Source: Poteriospumella lacustris (lineage: Eukaryota > Sar > Chrysophyceae > Chromulinales > Dinobryaceae). Taken from it: a stretch of DNA of 64,000 bases. The notes beneath the pieces were generated by a model. The model was not told the DNA's origin. It saw only the letters and a list, made by a program, of their open reading frames with translations, and made no database searches. Location: contig SMOI01000045.1 of the NCBI GenBank assembly GCA_008000375.1, positions 94,376 to 158,375 of the forward strand, in the 5' to 3' direction. The translations under genes were made by a program, and so were the position numbers. Positions 22,701 through 34,458 of this stretch are shown here, piece by piece; within the stretch, counting starts at the first letter, position 1; the number at the start of each line of letters is the position of its first letter.

Positions 22701-24978
22701 ACAGCCTCGAGCACACCACCGTAGCGAAGCTGCTCTGTGATTCGCAAGCGCGTGAAATTGTCAGCAACGTTTTGATCGTTCGGTTTGAGACAGCGAATGT
22801 AGTGGGGCGAAGTGGAGTAGATGGTGGTCATTAGAGCACCTAGTTGATCCTTGAACTGAGAGCCGACGCTCAGGACTGCAGCTGAGGGCTGCGCTTTTCT
22901 CTCAGAGACGCCCACCGATTTACGCTTGCCAGGAGGAAGTACTGTGAGGTCAGGATCGACAGTGGCGGAGACCACATCGGGTCGGAACAAGCTGCCAAGC
23001 AGTCTGTTTGATGACGACTGCAACAAAGAGTTGGCCTCCTTTGGCAGCTCATCCTTGTTTTTCTCGACAAATGTTGCCACAGTGTATTCTACCATGCCTG
23101 CATAGTGATTAATGCTGAACTTACCACTGCGCTTTTGGGGCGCAGTAGCACCAAAACGCGGATTTGTTGCGTAATCCTTGTACATTCTGGCGGCAAACTT
23201 CTCGTCCGAAGCCTTGGGTAGGCGACACTCATCATCCAACATGGCAATGAGACCATTGATGCGGTGTTCAATCAAATCCAAGCAGTCTTTGTTGTCAGGA
23301 AAGTGGATAAAGCTCCATTCAATCTTTTCCTTTTCATACTCTGTCTGCTCCAATTTGAAAATGAACTGATTGAACTGTTGCTGCAATGCCTCGTTGGCAT
23401 AATTGATGCACAACTGCTCAAATGAATTGATAGCAAAACTCTCGAATCCAAAAATATCCAAAACACCAATGTTCGCCCGGATGTTGGATGCTTCCACTTC
23501 GATTCGAATGTTGATCGTCTTTACGATCCAATCGAACATTTTTCCATACATGGCTTTCGATAGAGCATCCCTGGCATCTGCAGCTTGAACTTTCGTCAAT
23601 TTCTTGTAATAAGTTTCACCGGCAGCAACAATTTGCTTGACTGTGAGCGACTCGAGAAGCTGTTCTTTCGACAGTCCAAGCAGAGTGGTGCAGAGTGCCA
23701 TAGCCTTCTCGTTTTCCGGGTTGGGGTCGAGAACACTTCCTTCTCCCTCCCCGTCCGTGAAGCTCTGAAACCACAGCTGTCCCAAGTGCAATATTCCAGC
23801 GACGATATCAAACATTAAAATTTGATCTTCCGGGTCAAAATTGAGAGTGTGAAGGGCGCCGCAGAGTGACTCATACTCCTCGCCGTCGTTCACGTTCGTC
23901 AACTGAAACACGCCACTCTTACTGGTGTAATTGAACTCTTCTAATCGCCGCAAGCCTCGTCTGAGCTTTTCTTCTTCGGTCGAGCCGGAGACAAGCTGAT
24001 AGAAAATGTGAAAGTTCCGCTCGCCGCTTTGTTGAAGTGGGAGACGCACTTTTTCAAGAAGATATGTCTTGATGCTACCACCAATCAAATTGCCTCGACG
24101 ATTGAAGTTCAACTGAATAAACTTGCCGAAGCGGCTACTGTTGTCATTTCGTTTGGTCTTGGCGTTACCAAATGCTTCTAAGATCGGATTGGACTGCAAA
24201 ATTTTCTCCATAATGGAGCCCTGAAGAGAATCCCCGGAATCCAAGCCGCGACCGACGGTCGTTAAGTACGACAAAACCACTTTAGTAGATTCAGTTTTTC
24301 CTGCACCGCTCTCGCCACTAATCAAAATGGACTGATTGCATTTAACTTCAGTTCCGCTCTTGTCCACCCCACGAACAATGGCACCCATCATTTGACGATA
24401 CGCATTATCGGCGATGGCGTACACGTGAGGTGACAACTCTGTACCAACGTCAGCGCCCATAGATTTCATCAATCCCTTGTTGTAGTATTCATCGAGAATA
24501 CTCTTTGTGTACAAATTCACACGTTTGAAAGGGTTAACGGCGATAAGGATAGGGCCGGTATACGTGTAGATGAGGCCCGACTTGTATCTCTCCTGTAGAC
24601 AATGAAGAATCGCCGGCTCATTGAGAAAAGGAAGCTTGATCAAGTTATCTGCATGCTCATCATCTGCAGCGTTCCGTAATTTCAGGTCCGACAAATCGTC
24701 GTGTTCCGATTTCAATCTGAAGTCAGGTGTGATCAGACATGGTCAAACGGGGAGCACATTTTGCGAACGTACCTGAAGTTCACGATTGAAGCACCGGAAT
24801 CGCAGTTAACAGATATCACGGTTTCCGATCCGTCGATAGCCTACAAAGTCAGGGTTATCGTCACTTTCCACCACCGATTATCAGTCTTGCAAGAACCCAC
24901 CTTGTCGACAATGGTTCCGCTAATCCACGCCTCCGTCGAAACGGTATCGCGCACCCACACGTTAACACCAATCTCCAT
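19794..24978 (-). CDS. Myosin heavy chain with IQ motifs and PH-like tail
   Basis: Seven exons: 24978-24901, 24840-24773, 24716-20981, 20904-20798, 20730-20521, 20460-20190 and 20123-19794, giving about 1599 residues. Order: an SH3-like N-terminus (NVWVRD, AWISGTIV); a complete motor with P-loop GESGAGKTES near residue 183, switch I NDNSSRFGKFI, switch II DIFGFESF and actin-site PHYIRCLKPN; about five or six IQ-like motifs (LIQRMYRG, TIQSLVRC); a coiled coil; a PH-like fold in exons 4-5 (LWEGQKVTQADV to FASRDERNVMLSKIR); and a final coiled coil. Motor and neck resemble class V/XI, but I find no DIL cargo domain. All exons keep frame. Confidence 0.9.
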
Positions 24979-25574
24979 GCTGAGCTAATCTCTTATTACA
25001 AAAGAGTAAGCAATGGACGAAGACAAATACCCAGCAGAAGATGAGGGGTCAAAGCAAACTTTTCCTCACAAATACCGCGTTTGTCCGCCGAATCTGAGGA
25101 TACACAAACACCAGGACTCTTCGATTCAAACTAGTTGCGTCTGCTTTCTACGCCTCCCTCCCCTTCTGAGATGCGGCTTGAGAAATTCACTCAGAATCTT
25201 AACGGTTTGGAAAAGAGATTGATCGATGATCCGAGTCGTTGCCTTCGCCATTCTCAACTTTCAGCGGAAGCGGCCGGGCAATCCGCGGCCAACTGCTAAA
25301 TCTTGATTCATGTACATTATTGTAAACTGTAAAGAACGTATATACACATAGTTTATCGAACGTTTAGTCACGACAGCAAGGTAGGGTTTCCGTGTTTCCG
25401 CAACTTTGGTTTCCGGTGGAGTCGTGGCTTCGATGTGTTCGCGTTGAGAGCCGTGAATTAGCAACCTCCACAGAACCAATTGCATCTTCATTTTCATTCT
25501 CTTGGCCGCCTTCTCTTGTTTTTCAAGGTCTTTTCAACTTTGGTTTGTTACTGCCTGAAGTTAACCTTTCAAAA
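24979..25574. promoter_or_regulatory. Divergent promoter region myosin / SF3B1
   Basis: This is 596 bp between divergent starts. Facing SF3B1 there is a CCAAT at 25476-25480 followed by TTCATTTT and TTCATTCT around 25487-25500, an Inr-like YTCANTYY pattern. No gene seen. Confidence 0.4.
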
Positions 25575-28500
25575 ATGGATTACGGGAGCGACGAAGACCG
25601 GTCGGAGAACCCCATGCAGCAAAATCGTGCCATTCGTGACAGGGAAAATGAGGTATTTAAACCCTTTTGCCATCTTTGCTACCAATCAAGCTAATGCTGG
25701 AGTTTCTTGTTTTGTGTAGTACCAGCAAAGGCGCTTCAATCGGAAGGTAACAGATGATGATTTCGAGGACAACGACGACGAGCAGCGGGACCGTCGTCGC
25801 AAATGGGACTTAGTGGAGCAAACTCCTGTGCAAAGTAAATGGGATGCAGAAGTATCGGCATCCGAAACATCGACAGTAAAAGCATTGTCGACCTCAAGGT
25901 GGGACGTGACCCCATCAGTCTCCGCATCCACCACCAGTAGCTGGGGCGTGACTCCATCGGCTGATGACGGAGGTGCAAAAAAACGTTCAAGATGGGACCA
26001 AACTCCGGATGTCTCGAGCTCTCGAAATTTATATGACCAAACTCCATCCAATCTGTCCTTTTTGGAGACGCCGAAAATGTCAGCTGTGGGCATGACACCG
26101 GAAGTGGCCCAGCGAATGCGATGGGAGGCTGAAGTCGATGAGAGAAATCGACCTTTATCTGATGCTGACTTGGATAACCTTTTGCCTTCGGATGGATACC
26201 GCATTCTGGATCCGCCTGCTTCATATGTTCCTTTGCGAACACCCTCTCGAAAGCTTTTGGCGACGCCGACTCCCTACCAAATGGGCGGCTTTTTCATCCA
26301 GGAAGAGTCGAAGGCGGGTGCGCAAGACCTTCAATCCGTCTCCAGCGATGCAACATTGCCGTTCATTAAACCCGAGGACCAACAGTATTTCGGAAAGCTT
26401 CTTGCTGATATTCCAGAGGAAGATATGACACCAGAGCAGGCGAAAGAAATATCTATTATGCGATTACTGCTGAAAATCAAAAACGGAGCACCACCGCAGA
26501 GAAAGGCGGCTATGCGTCAGATAACGGATAAGGCTGTTGAATTTGGTGCAGAGAGTCTGTTCAATCAAATTTTGCCGCTGCTGATGTCGCCGTCCCTTGA
26601 AGATCAGGAACGGCATCTTCTTGTCAAAGTTATCGACCGTGTATTGTACAAGCTTAACGACCTTGTCAGGCCTTATGTCCAGAAGATTTTGGTCGTTATT
26701 GAGCCGCTTCTCATTGATGAAGATTACTACGCTCGAGTCGAGGGTCGAGAAATCATATCTAATTTGGCGAAGGCTGCGGGTTTGGCGACAATGATTGGAA
26801 CGATGCGTCCGGATTTGGACAACCCCGACGAATACGTACGAAACACCACGGCCAGAGCTTTCGCGGTTGTTGCGTCAGCATTGGGAATCCCCGCCCTGAT
26901 TCCGTTCCTTCGAGCAGTTTGCTTGAGTCGTAAAAGCTGGCAAGCGCGACATACGGGTATCAAAATTGTACAGCAGATCGCCATCCTCATGGGGGCTGCC
27001 ATTTTGCCGCACTTGAAAGAAACAGTGTCTATCATTGAGCACGGTTTAGTCGATGAGCAGCAAAAGGTGCGAACTATCACAGCCCTTGCACTGAGCGCCC
27101 TAGCGGAAGCGTCGTTCCCATATGGCATTGAAGCTTTCGACAGTGTGGTAAAGCCCTTGTGGAAAGGCATCAAACAGCATCGAGGAAAAGTTCTAGCAGC
27201 ATTCTTGAAAGCCATTGGCTTCATTATTCCTCTCATGGATGCGAAGTATGCAAACTACTACACACGCGAGGCGATGACAGTTGTTATTCGAGAGTTCCAA
27301 AGTCAAGATGAAGAAATGAAGAAAATTGTCTTGAAGGTGGTAAAGCAGTGCGTAGCAACTGAAGGTGTTGAGAAGGCGTTCGTCAGCGAAAACATCGTAC
27401 CAGAGTTCTTTCGTCACTTTTGGATTCGTCGCATGGCGTTGGATCGTCGCAATTACAAGCAAGTGGTCGAATCGACACAGGAAATAGCCAAGAAGGTCGG
27501 GTGTGCCAGTGTTGTCACAAGAATCGTTGATGATTTGAAAGATGAATCAGAGCCATACAGAAAGATGGTTATCGAAACGCTTGAGCTGATAGTTCAAGAC
27601 CAAGGTGTCCACGATATTGATACGCGTCTCGAGGAATTGATTGTGGATGGAATCCTTTACGCCTTTCAAGAGCAGTCGGCGGAAGAGGCGTCACTACTCA
27701 ATGGGCTTGGTACGATTATCAACGCATTCGGTGCGCGCATGAAGCCCTACTTGCCCCAAGTTTGCGGAATCATTAAATGGCGTCTCCAAAATAAATCTGC
27801 TAGAGTGCGGATGCAGGCAGCAGACTTGATTTCAAGAATTGCGCCAGTACTGCGTATTTGTCGTGAGGATCAGCTCATGGGTCACCTCGGCGTTGTCTTG
27901 TTCGAATACCTCGGAGAGGAATATCCTGAAGTGTTGGGTAGCATCTTGGGAGGTTTGAAGGCTATCGTTAACGTGATCGGCATGTCGAAAATGACTCCAC
28001 CAATCCGTGAACTTCTTCCTCGGCTCACGCCAATCCTCAAGAATCGTCACGAAAAAGTGCAAGAAAACTGTATCGATTTAGTTGGGCGCATCGCAGACCG
28101 AGGCGCGGACCAAGTATCAGCACGAGAATGGATGCGAATCTGTTTTGAATTATTGGATATGCTGAAGGCCCATAAGAAAGCGATTCGGCGAGCAGCTGTG
28201 AATACCTTCGGCTATATCGCGAAGGCGATCGGTCCGCAGGATGTTCTTCACACGCTTCTCAACAACCTCAAAGTTCAGGAGCGACAGCTTCGAGTTTGTA
28301 CGACAGTTGCTATTGCTATTGTCGCAGAAACGTGTGGCCCTTTTACTGTTCTCCCCGGGTTGATGAATGAGTATCGAATTCCTGACCTAAACGTTCAGAA
28401 TGGTGTTCTGAAAGCTCTCAGCTTTATGTTTGAGTACATTGGTGAAATGGCGAAGGACTACATTTACGCTGTGGCCCCGCTATTGGAAGATGCGCTTATG

Positions 28501-28869
28501 GACAGAGATTTAGTTCATCGTCAAACGGCGGCGACAACTGTGAAGCATCTAGCTCTCGGTGTCGTTGGTCTGAATTGTGATGACGTTCTTCTGCATCTGC
28601 TCAACTTTGTGTGGCCAAATGTGTTCGAGGAATCCGCTCATTTAGTGAATGCAACAATGGAAGCTATCGAAGGACTTATTGTTGCGCTCGGTGGTGGAAG
28701 AGTAGCTATGTACGCCTTTGCGGGCTTATTTCATCCAGCACGAAAGGTCCGTGAGGTTTTTTGGAAGGTGTACAACACCATCCATATTTCGTCGTATGAA
28801 GGACTAGTCTCAGTGACGCCTGTGATGGATGATGGCTCTTGTCTCCCGCATCATGATATTATGCTGTAA
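25575..28869 (+). CDS. SF3B1: Splicing factor 3B subunit 1
   Basis: Exons are 25575-25652 and 25720-28869, giving 1075 residues (the human protein is about 1300, so the N-terminus is shorter). The N-terminal region carries several UHM-ligand motifs centred on Trp next to TP dipeptides ([24 protein letters not shown]). The rest is the HEAT-repeat superhelix, highly conserved, for example [13 protein letters not shown] (the loop altered in human cancers), [22 protein letters not shown] and NNLKVQERQ. It binds the U2 snRNP branch-site duplex. The first intron has the possible branch sequence GCTAATG. Confidence 0.96.
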
Positions 28870-29101
28870 GAATAAGGACCTAAAGGCTTCTGGCGGTAAA
28901 TACAGTACTCGACAAACAATGTTATTTGTTGTTTGGCAGTATTGGAATTAATCGAGTAGGGTTGACAGGTTAAATACTGCATTTGTTCCCAAAAAAATCG
29001 CGCAGGTCGCGGAATCACTACAATGTGACCAAGCGAATGCAGGCTCGAGACCCGCAAGCTGGGCGTCAGTTCACATGGGAGATAAACTTACTAAATCAGG
29101 C

Positions 29102-30272
29102 TTAAAACTCTAGGAAAGGGTCCTTGTTTTGACCCAGCACTGGTAGAGGCGCTTCCTCTAACGAATCGGGATAAGGATCGAAGTTTGAAGTGTCTGCATC
29201 ACTTGTGACCGGAGGTACAATAGGTGCGGGCAGTTGCTTTTGCAGCAGGGCCTCCCAGTCGTATCCTTAAAACCATTTGTGCTTTTTAATGTCATCTGCG
29301 CCGCCCTTCAAGCAGCCGTATCTCTTGGTAAGATCCGCCACTAACAGTTTCTTGATGAGCGACTTCGCATTTCTGTCAAAGTGACGAGGGAATGTAACTT
29401 TGCCGGCAAGAATCTGTTGATAAATGCCCATCGGATCGTCGTCGACGAATGGTGGTTGTCCAGCCATCATTTCGTACAGCAAAATTCCCAGAGTCCACCA
29501 ATCGACTCCCTTTCCATGTCCTTTGTTCAGTAAAACTTCAGGAGCAATATATTCCGGTGTACCGCAGAGAGTGTACGTCTTGAAAGCAACTCGCTTGGCG
29601 AATCCAAAGTCCGTGATTTTCAGGTATCCGAGTTTGTCCAGCAACAAGTTCTCAGGCTTCAAATCGCGGTAAATGAAATCCGACGTGTGCATATACTCGA
29701 AGACTAAAATGATTTGGGAAGCATAAAACTTCGATGCTACATGGTCGAACCGTCCAGCTTTGCGGAGGTGCGTGAAAAACTCTCCACCGACAATGTACTC
29801 CAGCACCATATACAAGAATTTGACATCTGTATCACAACGTTTCAATTAGGATCAGGATTTGACAAATCCCAAACGAGTCGTGGAGAAACAAACCTTGAAA
29901 TGTTGCTGATAATCGAACGATGAATGGATGGTCAAGATTTGAAAGGATATTTTTCTCGGAAATCATGTGCTCAACCTGAAGAAAGGACAGCGATGAGGGT
30001 AACCGTGGTTACAGCTCTTTGTGAGGATCTCTTACCTGCTGAAGTCTGATAACCTCTGCCTTTTTGAGCATTTTTATCGCCCAAAACGACCCGGTTCCCT
30101 AATCATGTATGCAGATGGTGAGAAATTGTCGGTATCCGTGTTATCCAATCAGGGACAATACCTTGTGGGTGGCGAAGCGAACTCTGCCAAAAGATCCAGT
30201 GCCAAGAGTGACCCCGATATCAAAGTCCGACAGCCCAATGGGTGTTGGAAGCGTGCGCACTGTTCCAGACAT
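29102..30272 (-). CDS. cAMP-dependent protein kinase catalytic subunit, interrupted by in-frame UAA
   Basis: Exons are 30272-30162, 30098-30036, 29975-29894 and 29826 onward. The kinase core is complete: GTGSFGRV loop, WAIKML Lys, [14 protein letters not shown] and activation segment [14 protein letters not shown]. After HKWF comes an in-frame UAA (29269-29267), giving a 271-residue product without the AGC tail. The same frame then continues for 54 codons to a second UAA (29104-29102). It encodes a recognisable PKA tail ([22 protein letters not shown]) that ends exactly in the hydrophobic motif FLEF. The stop sits where the family has a variable residue between WF and DW. Readthrough, a real nonsense allele and a base error are all possible; no GT-AG intron removes it. 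Confidence 0.88.
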
Positions 30273-30734
30273 TGTTCACTGTTATGATATCACCGAAAGA
30301 TCTGATAAGGCCTGAATCAAGTGATAAACAGATGGAGATCAATGACAAAGACAGCTTCGCTGCGGCCTTGTGGCTTTGGTGCTTGTGAACAAAATATCCC
30401 GAAACTGGCGATAGCAATTTGATGCTCACTGGCTCTGGATTATGCCTGGATCGCTAAAGACTTGACAGTTGCAGCTTTCTTTGGTGATGATGCTCTCACC
30501 TCTCGTGAAGAGGCAGCAGTTACACACTTCTTTGTGGCGAAACGGTTGTCTTCGGCAGGTGTCATTTGTCGCAAAGTTTTGTCGCTATTTTTAGACTTTT
30601 GACTGCCTAAAACGACCGTTTCGTCGTGGCAAACATCGAAGAGACCTCCAACAAGAATCAAAACAACGAAGCCTCAGTTCTATATTTGATTCACAAAGCA
30701 GCTTAATCACAACCTGTTCAGGAATTTTTGATCA
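30273..30734. promoter_or_regulatory. Divergent promoter region PKA / RSPH9-A
   Basis: This is 462 bp between divergent starts. The RSPH9 duplication begins only 4 bp before the ATG, so this sequence is a promoter private to copy A. Confidence 0.4.
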
Positions 30735-31777
30735 AAAAATGGATTTGAACTCGATTGCAAAGGTGGGGCCTCTGCACGGCCAAACTCTTAACATTGAAGA
30801 AGTTGCTGGACTCGAGGTCGGAGTGATGCAGCGAAAGCTTCAAGAAAACCTGCCCGGAAACTTTTTCTTTTGGGGGAAAGTCTTTGGATCTACCCAAGAT
30901 TATCTTGTTGTGTTTCATCTCAGTCCATACGACGAGTTTCCTGAGAAGAAGTTCTACTATTGGTGAGTCACACAAGTACAAGTTGTTCATGAAGCGTCGA
31001 TGCATTCCTGACGAGTATTCATTTTGTTTGTAGCACTTCCTCTGACTATACGTTGCGATCCATGCCATTTTTGACTGAAGAGTATGAAAAGACAGCGAAG
31101 AAAATCTTCACTCCCTTTTTGGGCGATCCATCTTTCTTTGCCTACAACGGTGAAGATCCCGAACCTGAAGATCCTGAAGCACCACCTGTGGAGCGATTCA
31201 GAGAAGTTCATCGCCTTGCACACAATGTCAATGTATGTGAATCTATTTTTATTTCCCATTCTGGTGTACGTTCTCATTCGCGCTTCTTTACCTACAGAAA
31301 ATCGATCACGATTGCTTCATTGTTCCACGAGGAGCCATCTCCGTTGACTCATCCAAGAAAGTCGTTCCAAACAGTAATTACCAAGGACTAAGCTTCAGTA
31401 CGTCCACAGAACTACGAGCCTACATGCATATGCGCAAGCCGGAAAATCTTCAGGGCATTGCGTTGCTCAAAAGACCGGGCATCGTGAAGTCGGACGATTT
31501 CTTGGATTGCATCGACAAGGACGAACCCAAAGGTACGCTTCATGCACGTTTGTCGAATTGTAGAATGCTGTGAACGGTGTTTGATGTTGTTTTTGGATTA
31601 CCGACAGAGATTTGGGCCATATCACACGACAACACTGCCTCAACAGTGTTTGTCCGCAACCTGTATTGGGAAGGATACGGCTTCTACGCGGCTCTCAAGT
31701 CGCCCGAGTACGGCAGTGCGTACTTCGGCACAGGTATTCCGAACTATGACATTGCCTTTTCCCTGTAGAGGCGAAGC
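30735..31777. repeat. Left arm of RSPH9 inverted duplication
   Basis: This arm is the reverse complement of 32096-33138, with introns included. I see two mismatches: 31711 C against T (synonymous) and 31745 T against C (Tyr to His), both near the spacer end. Confidence 0.9.
30739..31768 (+). CDS. RSPH9: Radial spoke head protein 9, copy A
   Basis: Exons are 30739-30962, 31034-31232, 31298-31532 and 31608-31768, giving 272 residues (human 276). Family landmarks: FFFWGKVFGSTQDYLVVFHL near the start, YYCTSSDYTLRSMP across the first junction, GDPSFF, CFIVPRGA, YQGLSFSTSTELRAYMHMR, and the end WEGYGFYAALKSPEYGSAYF with GTGIPNYDI. RSPH9 sits in the radial spoke head of motile 9+2 cilia. Presence of introns in both copies rules out retroposition. 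Copy B is a tail-to-tail inverted duplicate across a 318-bp spacer. Confidence 0.9.
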
Positions 31778-32095
31778 GTTTGCGGATTTCGTAGTTGTAA
31801 AAAGAGTTTGGGTGAATCATAGTTTAAAAAAATGTTCTAATTCGATAACTGACACTATCTTCATGCTAGTTTTGCAAATGTTCTCTTTATGATTCAATTG
31901 AGGAGCATGTTCGTCCTTAAAAACTAACGCGTGTGATGGTAGTCATGCGACAGGATGTTCCTTAACGAGTTTGAAAAGTGGACATCGAATCTAAAAGAAG
32001 ATATGTGAATCATTACATCGACAAGAACAGAGATTTTAAATAATATATTTACAACTATCCACCCAGCATACTTTACACACGCAAAGTCCGTACTT
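31778..32095. other. Spacer between RSPH9 arms
   Basis: This 318-bp AT-rich spacer holds the two 3' flanks. Just past the arms the flanks keep weak mirrored similarity (CGTAGTTGTAAA against CGTGTGTAAA; TTGGGTGAATCATAG against CTGGGTGGATAG), suggesting an older, longer duplication whose gene core has been kept uniform. Confidence 0.5.
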
Positions 32096-33138
32096 GCTTC
32101 GCCTCTACAGGGAAAAGGCAATGTCATGGTTCGGAATACCTGTGCCGAAGTACGCACTGCCATACTCGGGCGACTTGAGAGCCGCGTAGAAGCCGTATCC
32201 TTCCCAATACAGGTTGCGGACAAACACTGTTGAGGCAGTGTTGTCGTGTGATATGGCCCAAATCTCTGTCGGTAATCCAAAAACAACATCAAACACCGTT
32301 CACAGCATTCTACAATTCGACAAACGTGCATGAAGCGTACCTTTGGGTTCGTCCTTGTCGATGCAATCCAAGAAATCGTCCGACTTCACGATGCCCGGTC
32401 TTTTGAGCAACGCAATGCCCTGAAGATTTTCCGGCTTGCGCATATGCATGTAGGCTCGTAGTTCTGTGGACGTACTGAAGCTTAGTCCTTGGTAATTACT
32501 GTTTGGAACGACTTTCTTGGATGAGTCAACGGAGATGGCTCCTCGTGGAACAATGAAGCAATCGTGATCGATTTTCTGTAGGTAAAGAAGCGCGAATGAG
32601 AACGTACACCAGAATGGGAAATAAAAATAGATTCACATACATTGACATTGTGTGCAAGGCGATGAACTTCTCTGAATCGCTCCACAGGTGGTGCTTCAGG
32701 ATCTTCAGGTTCGGGATCTTCACCGTTGTAGGCAAAGAAAGATGGATCGCCCAAAAAGGGAGTGAAGATTTTCTTCGCTGTCTTTTCATACTCTTCAGTC
32801 AAAAATGGCATGGATCGCAACGTATAGTCAGAGGAAGTGCTACAAACAAAATGAATACTCGTCAGGAATGCATCGACGCTTCATGAACAACTTGTACTTG
32901 TGTGACTCACCAATAGTAGAACTTCTTCTCAGGAAACTCGTCGTATGGACTGAGATGAAACACAACAAGATAATCTTGGGTAGATCCAAAGACTTTCCCC
33001 CAAAAGAAAAAGTTTCCGGGCAGGTTTTCTTGAAGCTTTCGCTGCATCACTCCGACCTCGAGTCCAGCAACTTCTTCAATGTTAAGAGTTTGGCCGTGCA
33101 GAGGCCCCACCTTTGCAATCGAGTTCAAATCCATTTTT
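32096..33138. repeat. Right arm of RSPH9 inverted duplication
   Basis: This arm is the mirror of 30735-31777; paired coordinates sum to 63873 with no indel noticed. It ends 4 bp upstream of the copy B ATG. Confidence 0.9.
32105..33134 (-). CDS. RSPH9: Radial spoke head protein 9, copy B
   Basis: Exons mirror copy A: 33134-32911, 32839-32641, 32575-32341 and 32265-32105, giving 272 residues. It differs from copy A only by His instead of Tyr in the penultimate segment (GIPNHDIAF). All splice sites are intact, so both copies should be functional. The upstream sequence is unlike that of copy A beyond the first few bases and leads into a 2.8-kb gene-poor region. Confidence 0.9.
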
Positions 33139-34217
33139 CTAAATGATTGTTTGGTCGTGCAAATCAGTCATAAGAAACGAGAAATGATATGTTTGGGTTG
33201 GAGGATGATACCAGATAGCATAGGAGACAAACTTGTAACGGTTCGAAACATCGTAGATACCCAGATGTGACAGACGCCCAGACATTGAAAGAGGTTTTGG
33301 CGGGGAACAGTAAGATTGGTAAAAAGCGTCACACGGCTTTGCTGGTGCTGGGAAACAGCAGAAACCAAACCATTTTGGTGCAAGTGATTGCCGGCTTCGT
33401 CATATACCTTACTTAAGATGGTTTCATGACCAGTTTGGAAGTGTGTTGGCTACCAGTAGATGACGACGTCAATCTCAAGAAAGACCAACCTACCTCTTTG
33501 TCCAAATCAACCCATCGAGAGTCAATCAATGGCACACTCGAAAACGATCGCCGCGTGCTCAACAATGGATGTTTTTTATTCCCCCGGTAGTGCCACCGAA
33601 TACATAACAACACTTCATAGACGAGGTCTTTGATAGCAAGCCCATGACGACATGTTTCCCCAAGCATTCTACGTGTTTCAATACAGCAAGCAACATATTT
33701 GAATAAATTATCTGTTTGATTTCAAAGATTGCCTTGCCATTAAAGATTTCTTCTATCAAAGTGTCAGTCAGATGCCAGCCACGACTCTCTTGAAACTAGC
33801 TAGAATCAGAATCAGGCCAACAAGTCGCGAGAAGCTTGAATAAAAGTATTCATTTCGACTTCATTCGGTTTGTTTACGTGCAAGTGATAGCTAGTAAGCA
33901 AGTTGCAGACGCAAATAACATGCGAGATGGGCAGTGTAGTGTCTACCACGCTCATCTTGCAACGCGTTGTTGGGTAATACGGCAAATGATCTCAGCACTG
34001 AACACTTTCAATCAATCATATCTCTATCTGTTCGCACTTTCTCACCTTACAGCTGCATGGTCTCGTTTTCTCACAACTGAACGCCTTGTGTTGCGTTCTA
34101 TCCATCTCACTCACCCGGACGACTTAAACGACGAGACAAACGACGAGCAACTGAACCGCGCTCTATCATTCCTCGTATCATCTATCTATTAGTCGCTTTC
34201 TCATCCCGACTGCAACG

Positions 34218-34379
34218 ATGTTTCAGCAAACAGACTTCGAACGAACGCGCTACATCATTGTATCTGTCTTTATCATCTGGACTTTAGCGATGGTTCTCAT
34301 CGACTTACTCATGCGTTCTATCAATCAAACTCTTCACCTACTTTCATCCAGACACTACTATTTGCAGGACGTATGCTAA
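34218..34379 (+). CDS. Possible small membrane protein, weak
   Basis: A 53-residue frame with one predicted membrane helix (YIIVSVFIIWTLAMVLIDLL). It has no homology I recognise and no clear promoter. It may be chance in a pyrimidine-biased region. Confidence 0.15.
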   Translation: MFQQTDFERTRYIIVSVFIIWTLAMVLIDLLMRSINQTLHLLSSRHYYLQDVC

Positions 34380-34422
34380 ATGTGACACCTTGTTCCCATC
34401 CATTTCATCTCTAAACTGTGGA

Positions 34423-34458
34423 GAAAGTGGAGACTGGAAGGAAAGTGGAGACTGGAAG
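34423..34458. repeat. 18-bp perfect tandem repeat, two copies
   Basis: GAAAGTGGAGACTGGAAG occurs twice in direct succession. Confidence 0.9.

Noticed and set aside
28985-29075. tRNA-like stretch after SF3B1
   Set aside because: A GGCTCGAGACCC phrase recalls a T-loop, but no acceptor stem or anticodon arm pairs with it.
29102-30272. Genome-wide reassignment of UAA to explain PKA
   Set aside because: BCKDHA, GIGYF, myosin, SF3B1, IBB-ARM and others end at UAA exactly where their families end.
3483-33138. Palindromes as assembly or chimeric-read artefacts
   Set aside because: Not fully excluded, but the spacers are unique and 300 bp long, arms differ by indels or SNPs, and mirrored similarity fades gradually rather than stopping sharply.
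33836-34192. 118-residue plus-strand frame in the gene-poor region
   Set aside because: No ATG at its start, no domain, and pyrimidine-biased repeats explain its openness.
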